Shown piece by piece: positions 8,342 through 18,280 of a stretch of DNA of 19,770 bases. The notes under the pieces were generated by a model. It made no database searches, was not told the DNA's origin, and saw nothing but the letters and a program-made list of their open reading frames with translations. The position numbers and the translations under genes were made by a program. How positions within the stretch are numbered: position 1 is the first letter of the stretch; each line of letters opens with the position of its first letter. This DNA comes from Temnopleurus reevesii (Eukaryota > Echinodermata > Echinoidea > Temnopleuroida > Temnopleuridae). The stretch is taken from NCBI GenBank assembly GCA_036244855.1, contig BQKZ01001926.1, positions 1 to 19,770 of the forward strand. The letters run 5' to 3'.

Positions 8342-9369
8342 AAAAGTAAAAGACCATCACGCAACCCGTTTTGTCATAATGTTTTGACAGTGTGACATTT
8401 CATAACACTATTAATATATATAGCGATCCTTCTTAGCAGAAAATCCTGAGGCGTTTAATCAAAACAGAAATGATAGCTAAAAGAGAAGAAAGAAGGCTTA
8501 TGACTATTTTATCGATGGCCTTCTGGGGGAAAAGAGATTAAATGATTCCCTGCGTGCGTTTTGATCATGATTCGAAGGCGGAAAGCAACAGTCAAAGTGT
8601 AAACACATTTACTTATAACGTATAAAGTATAAAATGTAACACAGGTGATTGGATAGTTTCATGGTTGATACACAAAATAGTGTCTCATGCAATCCTGTTG
8701 ATAATGTGACAAAAGTGATGATGATTGTTGAACTGTTTAATATTAGTAATGTGAATATTTTCGTTATAGTGCCGCTATGAAAAATTATAATTTAACATAA
8801 ACGTATAAAATAAATCGAATAAAATAATTAAGTAATTAGATAAATAAATATTAATTTTTTGGAAAAAAAATGAAAAAAAAAGGCTTTGCAATGGTAACAT
8901 TCAAAACATTATTTGGTGATTTGCCAAAAAAAATATGTTAAAATTGGCTGTGCCCAATTTTTTAAAGAGTGTTTTTATAAAGTGTATTCATTCACACTGA
9001 ACTTAGTGACATTCTTTTGTACTCTAACCCTGCAAAATATTAATGCCATGGAGATAAGTAGACTCTCATCCTCGCTCTTTGAGTCGAGTGTTTTTTCCAC
9101 TTAAGTATAAAATGACTCTTACAGTCCGGATTTTCAGACAGCTACATTGTAGTGATTATTGTCTCCACCCAAGACAATTCACTGCATTAGTTCATCGCTT
9201 TCATTTATAAAATTCTTAGGATTTCAATCAGGAAAATTATTCTAACAAAATAAATCTATAGCGTGGTGTTCATTGTTATGTATTTAAATGGCAATACTAT
9301 TTTCAGAAACATGCTATTGTTAGCATCATGATTTGGAGACAAATAAAAAAAAACCGAGTTGTGCAATGA
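8342..9369. other. Unassigned AT-rich intergenic sequence
   Basis: No gene or clear repeat is visible. A strongly A/T-rich patch at about 8790-8885 includes AAATAAATA and long A runs. The 63-codon frame at 8913-9104 has no domain and an ordinary AT-rich composition. Confidence 0.45.
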
Positions 9370-11095
9370 CAATAACATGATTTTCATACCGAAATCTTAG
9401 GTAGATTTGAAGATATTGATCTTTAAAGTAAGATGCTACATTCGCCATATAAGGTAGATATGCATGTGTTGATGTTTAAATATAATATATTGCCTTTGTA
9501 ATTGTACAGCGCATAGAGAATTCCTATGTTTTATTATGCGCTTTATAAATATTGAATTATTATTATTATTAATCTAAGGAAGGTATGAAAGTATTCATCT
9601 TCAAAGGTAAAATACTAGATTTGCAATATTTGGTAGATATGACATTAAGCTACATGTGCAATCTTAGGTAGATAAACGTATTGTTTTTTGTAGATGACAT
9701 ACTATATTTGCAATATATCATAGATATGAAGGATTAATGCGTTTATATCTAAGGAAGATACTACATTAGCAATATGAGGTACATTTAAAGGTACTGATCT
9801 CTAAGGGAAAAATACAAAATTTTCAATAAAAGTTTGATATGATCGTATTGATCTTTAAAGGTAGGATACTAAACTTGTGATCTTAGCTAGATAAAAGGGT
9901 AATGATCTTTAAATATAAAATACTGCACGTACAATCTCAGATAGATATAAACGCATTAATCCTTAAAATTAAGATACTGCAATTGCGATCTCAGGTAGAT
10001 ATGAAGGTATTAATGTTTAAAGGTAAGGAAGGTATTGATCATTAAAATTAACACACTTCATTAGTAATCGTAAGTCCGTACATTACGTGTTTGTATCTAA
10101 ATGTAAGATGATACGTTTGCAATTAAAATAGACATAAACGCGTTGATCTTTAAAGTAATATATTTGCAATCATAGATAGATATGAACGTGTTGATTTTTA
10201 AGGGCAAGACTCTTCATTTGAAAGCTTGGTATGAAGGTATTTGATCTTTAAAGGCAAGATGTTTCATTTGCAATAAAAGGTATGAGATATGCCTGTGTTG
10301 ATGGTTAAATGCAAAATGTTTGCCTTTGTAATCTAAGGTAGATATGAACGTATTGATTTTAAAAGGTAAGGAAGATATTGATCATTATAAAATAATATGT
10401 TTCATTAGCAAAGTTCAGGAGATATGAACATATTCATTTTTAAAAGTAAGATAATACATTTGAAATTGAAATGTACATAAATACGTTGATTTTATGTACT
10501 ATATTCGCAATCGTAGGTAAATGTGATTGTCCTGATATTTTAAGATAAGATGCTGCCTTAACAATCTTAGGTATAGATATGAAGGATTTAATCATTTAAG
10601 GTAAGATATTAAACATTTGCTATCTAAGGTAGATATAAACGTATTATTTATAAAGGTAAGATACTACATTTGCAGTTTTAGGGAAATATCAATGTATTGT
10701 TCGTTAAAAGTAAGATGATATTTTTGCAATTAGAATAGACCTAATTGCGTTGATCGTTCTTTAAAGTATTATATTTGCAGTCATAGGTACTATGAACGTG
10801 TTGATTTTTAAAGGTAAGATATTTCACTTGCATGCTTAGTTATATATAAATGCATTTCATCTTTAACGGTATGACACTACATTTTAAGCGGAGATAAATG
10901 TATTGGTGTTTAAAGGTAAGGCACTGTATTTACAATCTTAGGGATACATGATCAAACTGGTCTTTAAAATTAAGATACGACATTAGCAATCTTAGGTATA
11001 TATGAATGTATTGATCTCCAAGAAAAAATGATACATTCTCAACCCAACGTTGATATATAATCATAATAATCTTAAAGGGTAAGTTACTACATGTG
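9370..11095. repeat. Diverged 54-bp satellite array (~1.7 kb)
   Basis: A monomer near GATCTTTAAAGGTAAGATAC, then TACATTTGCAATCTTAGG and TAGATATGAACGTATT, repeats along the whole stretch. Between 9850 and 10012 the GATCTTTA phase recurs at 9850, 9904, 9958 and 10012, exactly 54 bases apart. About thirty copies would fill the array, but many carry indels and substitutions, so the array is old. Longer matches between distant monomers suggest some higher-order organisation. No frame remains open. Rounds of short TAAGGAAGATATTGATCATTA-type partial monomers mark internal deletions. One SINE tail interrupts it at 9501-9573. Confidence 0.9.
9501..9573 (+). mobile_element. SINE 3' tail fragment within the satellite
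   Basis: CAGCGCATAGAGAATTC, then ATTATGCGCTTTATAAAT and an ATT-repeat tail, match AGAGCGCTTAGAGAATTC, ATTAGCGCTATATAAAA and ATTATT at the end of the full SINE (about 18207-18280). On both sides lies satellite sequence. The satellite phrase TTTGTAAT before the fragment and CTAAGG after it are joined directly in another monomer near 10335-10347, which fixes the insertion point. Only about 70 bases of tail are present, so this is an extremely 5'-truncated copy. Confidence 0.75.
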
Positions 11096-11531
11096 CACAG
11101 TGAACAGAGGGGACATGGAACAGGGGCAAAGTAAACAATATTTATTCACGAATTCACCCCACCTACAATGTATGTACACAAAATACATGTCCTTCCCTCT
11201 TATTATGATGAGAAATATCGCACCTGCTAGGTGAATGATAGGGAAGGTATTTTCGTTTGTGTTTATGACGATGGTAAAGGTTTAAATGAAGTCGTTTACT
11301 TGGCCTTGCTCATTCGTCCCTTCTGCGCATAGTGATGTTTCCCTTGAAGAGTGCCCTCCCTTTCTCCTGCCCGCATAACCCAACTTTACAGTTGCAATAT
11401 GTATCAAAGTCAAAATCATCATCAGCGATGACTACTGCATAGATTAAATTTTCCAACCAGGAAAACATCAAACCAAATAAGATTATTCCCATCTTCAATA
11501 TTACGTTGCTATATTTGGGTGAATATCTGCA
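11096..11531. other. Unassigned intergenic sequence
   Basis: No recognised element. Minor frames, such as 62 codons on the minus strand at 11310-11498, show no domain. Confidence 0.45.
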
Positions 11532-11545
11532 CCCCCCCCCCCCCC
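11532..11545. repeat. Homopolymer run of 14 C
   Basis: There are fourteen uninterrupted cytosines followed by TCCC, 33 bases before the left end of the MITE at 11579. Confidence 0.95.
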
Positions 11546-11578
11546 TCCCAACTTCGTGTGCTCTTTCCCCTTTGCTTA

Positions 11579-11815
11579 AAGCCGAGTGGACTCACACGTT
11601 TGCGTCTTTAGCTTGCGTCGGCAGAGCGATTTTGAAAATTAAATTCGTTCCCTAGACGCACACCATACGCGGATCAGACGATGGACTGACGTTCGGCTTC
11701 CTGTCAAGGATCGTACGCCATCGTATGGCCTGTGTATTTATGCGTAAAGGGAACATTTTTAATTTCCAAAATACGCTGAGCGACAGGCTAAAAACACAAA
11801 GGTGTGAATCGGACT
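11579..11815. mobile_element. Inverted-repeat MITE, copy 1 (237 bp)
   Basis: TTA flanks both ends (11576-11578 and 11816-11818). The left end has AAGCCGAGTGGACTCACAC, TTTGCGTCTTTAGC and TTGCGTCGG. The right end has CAGGCTAAAAACACAAAGG followed by TGTGAATCGGACT, its imperfect reverse complement. The middle carries GGACTGACG as in the other copies. A three-base TTA/TAA duplication with inverted ends is typical of PIF/Harbinger elements. There is no transposase frame, so this is a non-autonomous copy. It is more diverged than copy 2. Confidence 0.8.
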
Positions 11816-11873
11816 TTAGTGCCCGGAGATGAAGTTCATAAACCTGGCAATCAGAGAAATCAAAATAGAGTAT

Positions 11874-12128
11874 GGCTCGCTTCCCGGACACCACTCATTC
11901 TCATTTTTCCCAGCACCTAATTCATTTTCGCAGACGGCCATAAAAGCGCAGTCACACTTTCCCAAATAGGTCCAGAGTATATTGATTTTTTGTTTGTAAT
12001 TTCATAATATGCAGGAATATAGGGAAGAAACGTATGTATTCAGCCGAATTCGCTCTAAAGACAACACTCCCCTCCTAATTTATTTTCATGGACGACCATA
12101 TAAACTCACTCACACCATTCCCAGAATA
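11874..12128. repeat. Local duplication, two ~80-95 bp copies
   Basis: Copy one (about 11874-11969) and copy two (about 12048-12128) share CTCGCT/TTCGCT, GACACCACTC/GACAACACTC, CCTAATTCATTTTC/CCTAATTTATTTTC, GACGGCCATA/GACGACCATA and CAGTCACAC/CACTCACAC, followed by TTTCCCAAATAG/ATTCCCAGAATAG. Identity is roughly three-quarters by eye. The first copy has about 15 extra bases before CCTAA. A 67-codon frame (12009-12212) crosses the second copy and is not supported as a gene. Confidence 0.6.
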
Positions 12129-12397
12129 GCGATAATAAATATGTTCAATTTACACTGGAGCTGTTCTACGTTCCCTGTAAGCAGAATCTCGAATGGTTAC
12201 ATGTTTGACTGATGCTCAATCTGCTCTGCTTCCGCTTAAAATGCCAAAAGTTTAATGTAAGTCAAGCACGTTAGTCCTAAGGTAATTTCTGCGCATACCC
12301 AGTAAGAATACACTCATGCAATTGGTGTGGAGTTACACAATATGAAAACCACATAAGAACGTTGTGAAATTCAATCTAACAGTGTGAATTTACCCGC
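12129..12397. other. Unassigned intergenic sequence
   Basis: No gene is recognised. CAGTGTGAA near 12380 is a further copy of the motif that forms the hairpin just downstream. Confidence 0.45.
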
Positions 12398-12462
12398 TCA
12401 CACTGTGAAAATCATTTCATAACGTGTCCATAATATGAAGACATTCAATTTTCACAGTGTGA
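12398..12462. repeat. 15-bp perfect stem with 35-base loop
   Basis: TCACACTGTGAAAAT (12398-12412) is the exact reverse complement of ATTTTCACAGTGTGA (12448-12462). Each arm is itself nearly palindromic at TCACACTGTGA. The arrangement looks like the termini of a 65-bp inverted-repeat element, but no matching target duplication was found directly outside the arms. Confidence 0.65.
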
Positions 12463-12700
12463 AGTAAACTATGAATGCGAAACACAGAAAGACGTGACTC
12501 AGATTTTTGTCCACAATCTGGGGACTGTAACATAAAGGATTATTATTTTATCATAAATTTAATTATATTTTATGCTACAGGCTCCTAATAGACAAGTTTG
12601 TTTTGTCATGTTTGTCCAGGAAGTTATGCGGACAGTACAACTAAAGAAATCACAGCTAGGTTTACACTAGCTCTATTATGCAATCGATATGACTTATAAG
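12463..12700. other. Unassigned AT-rich sequence
   Basis: No repeat, RNA or coding signal is visible in this stretch. Confidence 0.4.
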
Positions 12701-12728
12701 GCGCAAAATCTACAAAGATTTAGTGCGC
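12701..12728. repeat. Small GCGC hairpin, possible SINE tail relic
   Basis: GCGCAAAATCT pairs with AGATTTAGTGCGC around four bases, with a two-base bulge. The pattern TTATAAGGCGCA and TGCGC resembles the reverse complement of the SINE tail (TTTATAAAGCGCA and TGCGC), so it may be a minus-strand relic. The match is short. Confidence 0.35.
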
Positions 12729-13910
12729 AAGGCGCTCAAAAAAAGAAAAAAATGAGCGTGGAAGATTACACAAAGTAGCGCAGCACAAGAAGGACATCAG
12801 ACGAATGAAATGATAAATAATATATGGGAAGTAGGAACATATTAGAACTCTGATCATATGAATCCCATGTAAATAACGTAATTTGTCAGTAATTTCTTAT
12901 GTAACTCATCACTTGTATTTTAAAAGTTTGTATGTTATGGGATGATATTAATTAATACATACATAAAAAAGACACATATTTGAAATATATTTGACCGAAT
13001 ATTCCCGCCGAATAAGACGCTATTGTGTGACAGGGATTTTTAGAAAAGGGTAAAACAGGCGCCGCAAAAGGTGAGGAATGAATAGCAATCAAAGATTATG
13101 GGATGGAATGACGGGTCATGATCACAACCAATCGGGCGAAACTGTCAAAAGTCTGTTTGCAACCAAGTCGTAATCTTATTTTCCTCATCTGCATTCATAG
13201 CACAAGAGGTAGACTTGATGATGAAGATATTGGGGTGCCATCTAATTTCGAAAAAAATTAAGATTCTACTGGTTGTTTCTTCCTGAGATTGCCTGTAAAG
13301 TCCACATTTGCAAATCACAGCACAGCATGAAACCCTTTTTGCATTGGATTTCCGTAGAATACTGTCTGCCTTGAAGAGTTTGAATGTATAATTTTGTATC
13401 TTTCATTCTGACATTCATTCCAATTTCAATCTTAAGAAAAACCAATGTTATTTCAGTTCGCACAATTTTGGCAACATAATTCATGTTTATAACACAATGC
13501 TTTTATGGCGCATATCACTACAATTGCATCTCTCTGGAACGATACGAAGTGAAAGATGCCATTCCAGAGTGCGTATGAACAAATGACCGCTCTTCATAAA
13601 ATTCTGTATAAAAATTAGGGCACTGTAAGAAGTTTTAGTTTCACTAAAATTCCACATATTTAATTGGGGTATGTAATACGAAAATCACATTCTAGGACGA
13701 TGTTAGTCTTATGTGAGAGTGTCAGATCGGTATCCAATATCGCACAAAACATCGCCGTGACATATCTACTGTAAAGGGGCTAAAGTATGCTTAGAATTTA
13801 GGTACATATACCAGCAAATTTAAAGGGGACATGTTTAGCTGACACTAGCAGATTCGTACGTCTAAGGCTCATCAAATGAATTCAGTGTTATAGCCGAGCG
13901 CTTTTTTTGA
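12729..13910. other. Unassigned intergenic sequence
   Basis: Nothing recognisable apart from A/T-rich patches near 12950. The minus-strand 72-codon frame at 13266-13484 has no domain and no supporting context. Confidence 0.45.
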
Positions 13911-13923
13911 GGGGGGGGGGGGG
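13911..13923. repeat. Homopolymer run of 13 G
   Basis: Thirteen guanines follow CTTTTTTTGA. It is the only one of the five runs with G on the plus strand. Confidence 0.95.
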
Positions 13924-15328
13924 TTCACACAGGAATCCCAAGCTTTCTTTTACATGAATGTGTGACCGAATCTCTATGACTGATATGTGTGAGACCCATA
14001 AACTTGGCGGCGAGTTTGAAAATCGACGCCGCTGATGTGTATCCCTATCAACTCCAACGACTCCGTAATGAATGAGGAAGGGCTATGAATTTCAAGCAAT
14101 TTGCACACTCTGCATCACATTTTACGTTTTCTTTTGAGAGTATTGAATGAACATGTTGAGGTGTTGAGGTATTTAATTATATATATGTATGGTTTTCTGG
14201 GGATATTTATATATAGTGGACTTTATCAATGCACAATAATTGGACAAATTTCATAATTAAGTCAGACTACTCACTTGATTGGCTGAAATCTAAGTTTAGA
14301 ATATGTGATTGTTTTAGCCATGGGATCGTTATACATAGCGATGTTGTGTAAAATTCGATAGAAAAACTTTTGCTTAACGCTGAAACCGACTGCTGTCGAC
14401 TTTTTGCAAGTCGTGTTGCATGCGAATGTTCTCGTAAAAAGACAGAAAAATAAATGCGATATACTGTACGTTCTGTACGTGCTGTATACGTTAACTTATA
14501 CAAACGCGTGAATATACATGTATATATACCTGAGGAGTTAAACAAAAATATTTACAAAAAATGATAAAGGTACTTACGTTCTCAACAGCATGCATTTAAT
14601 GTGAAATCTAAATTGCAAAATAAAATTGATGATGCTGTTCTAATTGGAAGATCATTTAGATTATAACATGCTATAAATTTTGTTGCCTGTATGTAATATT
14701 CATCGCGGTGAAGGTCACAATAATCTAAAGATTCCTAATCTTCCTTCTTTCTTTCCTTTTTGATCTATGCAAGTCAGGTGACAATTTCTATTTAAGATGA
14801 AAATGAAGTCGGAAGATTCTTAAGATTGTACTTTGCTGTATAAATCTCGCCGAATAACGGCCCCATCAATAGAAGTTGTCCCCGGAGAGTTATTTTCAAT
14901 GAGCCGGCAAATGACACATGTATTCCCATCTCGTTGTGACTACACTCATGTGCATATGAATTATGACAAGTTCTCTCTCTTGTTTATCTGAGCTCTTTAC
15001 GTGTGTGGATGCGCTCTGCTTAGCAGATCATGATATGAAAGACGTTCGCTTGATTATGACCTGATATCATTTCCAGGATAACAGTCATTAAACTTTGATA
15101 ATGGAATGCATCATTAAATCACAGACGTTTGCTTGAACCGTTATGAAATATTTATTCTAACCAGGAGGAATAAAAGAATATGGGGGAGTATTGATTATGG
15201 ATAGTTCCACTTCTCAAGAATCACTTATGTGTGACATGGTGTCGGGGATTGAGTGATTTTTTTCTTTTAAGGTAGAAGATGTCGTGAATAGGTGTCGGGA
15301 GTTTTAATCTAGGCGATGTTTCACCAAA
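13924..15328. other. Unassigned intergenic sequence
   Basis: No gene or long repeat is seen. Minor structures are a GGCGGCGA/TCGACGCC imperfect hairpin near 14006-14031, an AT palindrome ATATACATGTATAT at 14512-14525, and TA-rich patches near 14175 and 14205. The 92-codon minus frame at 14267-14545 is domainless. Confidence 0.45.
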
Positions 15329-15463
15329 TTGTTCTTAAAGTTACGCACGACCTGACAACTTTGAGAAAGACTGGAGTACGTTAATGCGTTGTAACACGCA
15401 CAAAATTCCCGATCATTCAGCACAAGAACTGATACCAGTCTTCCGGTAAGTTGTTCTTAAAGT
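15329..15463. repeat. Direct repeat pair with internal inverted arms
   Basis: TTGTTCTTAAAGT occurs at 15329-15341 and again at 15451-15463. Between them AAGACTGG (near 15367) and CCAGTCTT (near 15435) are inverted copies of each other. The combination may mark a small MITE, or a duplicated end of one, but the outer arms are direct rather than inverted, so its nature is unclear. Confidence 0.45.
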
Positions 15464-15815
15464 CTTTCGTACTGAATTATTTCTCAATCAATGAATATTG
15501 TCATCAAAGGCACGCATGTGACGTTCGATCGTGGTAACCCCCAAATGACATTTTTTCAACAGTAGCAGAAAAAAAACTGATGAGCAGAACAAAAACAGTA
15601 TGAGGAAAATCTGACAAGAAATAAAGTTTCTTTTTAAATCACAGTTCTTCGTCACATTCTCACAGTGGTTGTTCGCTCGTGAATCTGTGAGAAAAAGAGA
15701 TAATTTTTTTTTGGACAAAGTAAACAGCTTCTAGTGAAGCATTCACAGCGAGATGAACAATGCCGAACATGTGTCGCACCGTATCAATGCAAGCTTCGGC
15801 TTTTCAGAGGACCCT
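15464..15815. other. Unassigned intergenic sequence
   Basis: A minus-strand frame of 76 codons (15488-15718) is rich in Phe, Leu and Lys codons as expected from AT-rich sequence, and no domain is recognised. Confidence 0.45.
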
Positions 15816-16010
15816 CCATTTTCACAGTGTTTTGTTTTATATTTTGTTCGTCAAATCCAATTTAGATATTATTCTTCTTGTTTATTTATGTGAATATAAT
15901 TATGATGTATTATTTTGTATTTGCAAAATTCTTTATTTTCCTTGTAAAATGATTTTTTATTTTTCCTGTGAAAATGAAATAAAAAATGAAATGAATGAAT
16001 GAATAAACAG
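15816..16010 (+). mobile_element. Probable retroelement 3' end with GAAT-type tail
   Basis: A T-rich stretch without coding signal is followed by GAAATAAAAAATGAAATG and then repeated AATG units up to about 16006. A tail of short tandem repeats rather than poly(A) is typical of some LINE 3' ends. No protein remnant or target duplication was found, so this is a composition-based call. Confidence 0.4.
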
Positions 16011-16259
16011 GGAAGATATTTTATTTTGTGCTTACGAAGTTATTGTAATTTCTTGAATGAAGTTGTTTACGCTGTCCACGTACTTTGTCCCTTCGGGGCC
16101 CCCGTAACATACAGTTTTCAAATCGATCGTACGATAGATATCAATCGTAAGTCAATGGGAAATACTTTACTAAAGGTTTGCAATTGATCGCAATCTCTTT
16201 TATGTTACAAGCCCCTGCCCATAATGTACCTACAAGGGTGTCCGTGTTCGTTCTGTTTA

Positions 16260-16484
16260 AGGCCGACTCGCACCTTTGCGTTTTAGAATGCGTCGGCCCA
16301 GTGTTGTTGGAATTTTAAAACGCTCCCTGGACGCACAAAGATGCCGGTCATACGGTGGACTGACGCTCGGCGTACGCTCCTTGACCGAACGTCGGTCCAC
16401 CGTCTGATCTGCGTATACACTGCGTTCGCGTTTCTAAAACGCTAGTCCAACGCAGGCTATAAACGCAAAGGTGTGAGTCGGCCT
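16260..16484. mobile_element. Inverted-repeat MITE, copy 2 (225 bp, best preserved)
   Basis: TTA lies at both flanks (16257-16259 and 16485-16487). The termini are AGGCCGACTCGCACCTTTGC and, reversed from the right, AGGCCGACTCACACCTTTGC, and they match over about 38 bases with few differences. The centre is also palindromic: GGTGGACTGACG pairs with CGTCGGTCCACC. The whole element can therefore fold into one long hairpin. A TTA duplication with inverted ends suggests a PIF/Harbinger-type non-autonomous element. The copy is rich in CpG compared with the surrounding AT-rich DNA. Confidence 0.85.
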
Positions 16485-17371
16485 TTAGAAAAACTCGTGT
16501 CAAGAACGGAAAGATAGCTTGTTTATCATTTTCCTAGCCCACGTAGCGTGTCATCAAAAGATTACCTACCCGACATTCCGTAGGTGTTACAGATGATGAA
16601 TGGGTTTATACGCAGGTGAACGATCTTTCTTACCTCCAAAGATGCACGTTCTATGAGGAAAACAGTTTTGTTTACTACTTTAAGGATCCTGTATATCAGT
16701 ATGAATAGACGCTTGGACATCGGAGGTTTGATGCGTGCATAATGCGACCACATAACCAGAAAATTCCCCAAGAAAAATAATTGTAAATGCGCATTATTAT
16801 CCTCTTTTACGAGTTTTTTTTCTCTCTAATTCTTGTCTATATTTTGTCTCCCTCAAGAGAATACGTAAAACATAGAATATACTGACAAATACACTCGCAC
16901 ATGTGAATATTAACTAAGAACCTGATTAAATTTAAGAAATCATTATGAAGAGTTTACTTTGGATAATTTCCAAATTGTTTGTTAAAATCTGTTCGCTAAT
17001 GCCGCGGAAACACGTGTTCATTTACCCATCGTAGACCTAATTTCTATCATGCGTGATCTAAAGATTATTTCATATTTTGCCTGAAAATGTAAACATCTGC
17101 AAGTCTGATTTAGCGAAATGAAATGCAGAACATTTTAAGCAGGTGTTCATTATTCCAATTGGGTTTTTATTCAGCACTTGGAAAATTTGCTTGAAAACAC
17201 AATATTTCGAAGCCCCCAAAACATTTAAAACAAAATACAAAATTTTAGTAAATCTTATACACATTAGCAATAAGTACATTTGAATTAGATGCTTAACAAA
17301 TATCTATGTTATAAAAGGAATTATTAAATAATTATGTGCTATTTCATCCCGACAAAGTACAAGTAATAAAT
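16485..17371. other. Unassigned AT-rich intergenic sequence
   Basis: No gene is recognised. Minus-strand frames of 69 codons at 16562-16771 and 17070-17279 have no domain. Confidence 0.45.
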
Positions 17372-17385
17372 CCCCCCCCCCCCCC
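17372..17385. repeat. Homopolymer run of 14 C
   Basis: Fourteen cytosines are bounded by AT-rich DNA on both sides. Confidence 0.95.
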
Positions 17386-17978
17386 TTAAAAAAAGTATTG
17401 CAATTGTTTTTTTCGTTTTCAATTCGGTGGCAGTTTATCAATCATTGATTAATTCTTTAATCACGCTTATGAAATTATGATCTTATCTTGAAAAAAATAT
17501 AACCGGTTATAATTCATAAACATACAACCAGAACAAATAGAAAAGTAATACAACACTATTTCACTTTCGAACCCGGGTGGCAATGATTTGCAAAAACTAC
17601 CTCACTGTTTTTTCTTCTTGTTAATTTCTATTCTCTCTTTAAAATTTTAGCAGCATACTATCAGCATAACTAATGGTTAAAAAATGTCTACCTGTGTTTT
17701 TCTACCAACCGGAGATAAGACTAATTCAAGATAAGGATGATAACTAAAACATTGTTTTTAACCAATAGTGCTCTGGAGAATATGTTATCCAGTGTTCGAT
17801 GAACATTTCTACATGAATTAAAAGATTGCAGCAACAATATTTCAACTCAAGTGAAATTAATTATTGGTGTACAAGACAAGGGGGAATTTTATTCCACCAT
17901 TGTGGTAAAAGCTGAAGTCGGACAGTTTAAAACAGCTGAGCATTATGGAATTACACTTTTAACGGGTGGAGCGTAAAG
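17386..17978. other. Unassigned AT-rich intergenic sequence
   Basis: No gene, RNA or clear repeat is visible between the C run and the SINE head. Confidence 0.45.
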
Positions 17979-18280
17979 GCGCCGTGGTGTAGTGGTCATG
18001 ACTCTCGTCTTTCAACCAGAGGGTCGTAGGTTCGAGCCCCACCCATGGCGTTAATTTCCTTCAGCAAGAAATTCATCCACATTGTGCTACACTCAACCCA
18101 GGTGAGGTGAATGGGTACCTGGTATGAATATTTATTCCTTGAAACGCCACGTGCGCTAATGAATTGTCTGCCGGGCTAAAGCCAGGGTGATAATGCTGCA
18201 ATTGAAGAGCGCTTAGAGAATTCTGCATAAAGAGTTGATTAGCGCTATATAAAAGCCGTTCATTATTATTCTCATTATTC
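17979..18280 (+). mobile_element. tRNA-derived SINE, nearly full length (~302 bp)
   Basis: The head (17980-18050) is tRNA-like. CGCCGT pairs with ATGGCG as an acceptor stem, TGGTGTAGTGG fits the A box, GGTTCGAGCCC fits the B box, and a CTTTCAA loop would place TTC in the anticodon, as in Glu tRNA, although the anticodon stem is imperfect. The body contains TTCAGCAAGAAATTC, ATCCACATTGTG, CACTCAACCCAGG and AATGGGTACCTGG, a central block type widespread in invertebrate SINEs. The tail has GCGCTTAGAGAATTC, ATTAGCGCTATATAAAA and ATT-type repeats. LINE enzymes move such elements in trans. No clear target duplication is seen. It is a repeat, not a functional tRNA gene. Confidence 0.88.
17985..18039 (+). 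promoter_or_regulatory. Internal RNA polymerase III promoter (A and B boxes)
   Basis: The A box TGGTGTAGTGG (17985-17995) and B box GGTTCGAGCCC (18029-18039) both fit the eukaryotic type 2 Pol III consensus, with a 33-base gap as in tRNA genes. The copy could therefore still be transcribed, although transcription cannot be judged from sequence. Confidence 0.75.

Noticed and set aside
11310..11498. Small minus-strand frame with an acidic stretch
   Set aside because: 62 codons, no domain and no context. The DDDFDFD stretch comes from a locally repetitive ATC-rich sequence.
14512..14525. Perfect AT palindrome ATATACATGTATAT
   Set aside because: Short alternating AT palindromes are expected in such AT-rich DNA, and nothing else marks the site.
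15760..16187. Two adjacent open frames of 80 and 62 codons
   Set aside because: They are Phe-, Ile- and Tyr-rich as expected from T-rich sequence and run through a simple AATG repeat that looks like a retroelement tail.
17980..18050. Functional tRNA gene
   Set aside because: The A and B boxes and acceptor-like stem are present, but the anticodon stem is poor and the sequence runs on into a SINE body found again at 7464-7688.
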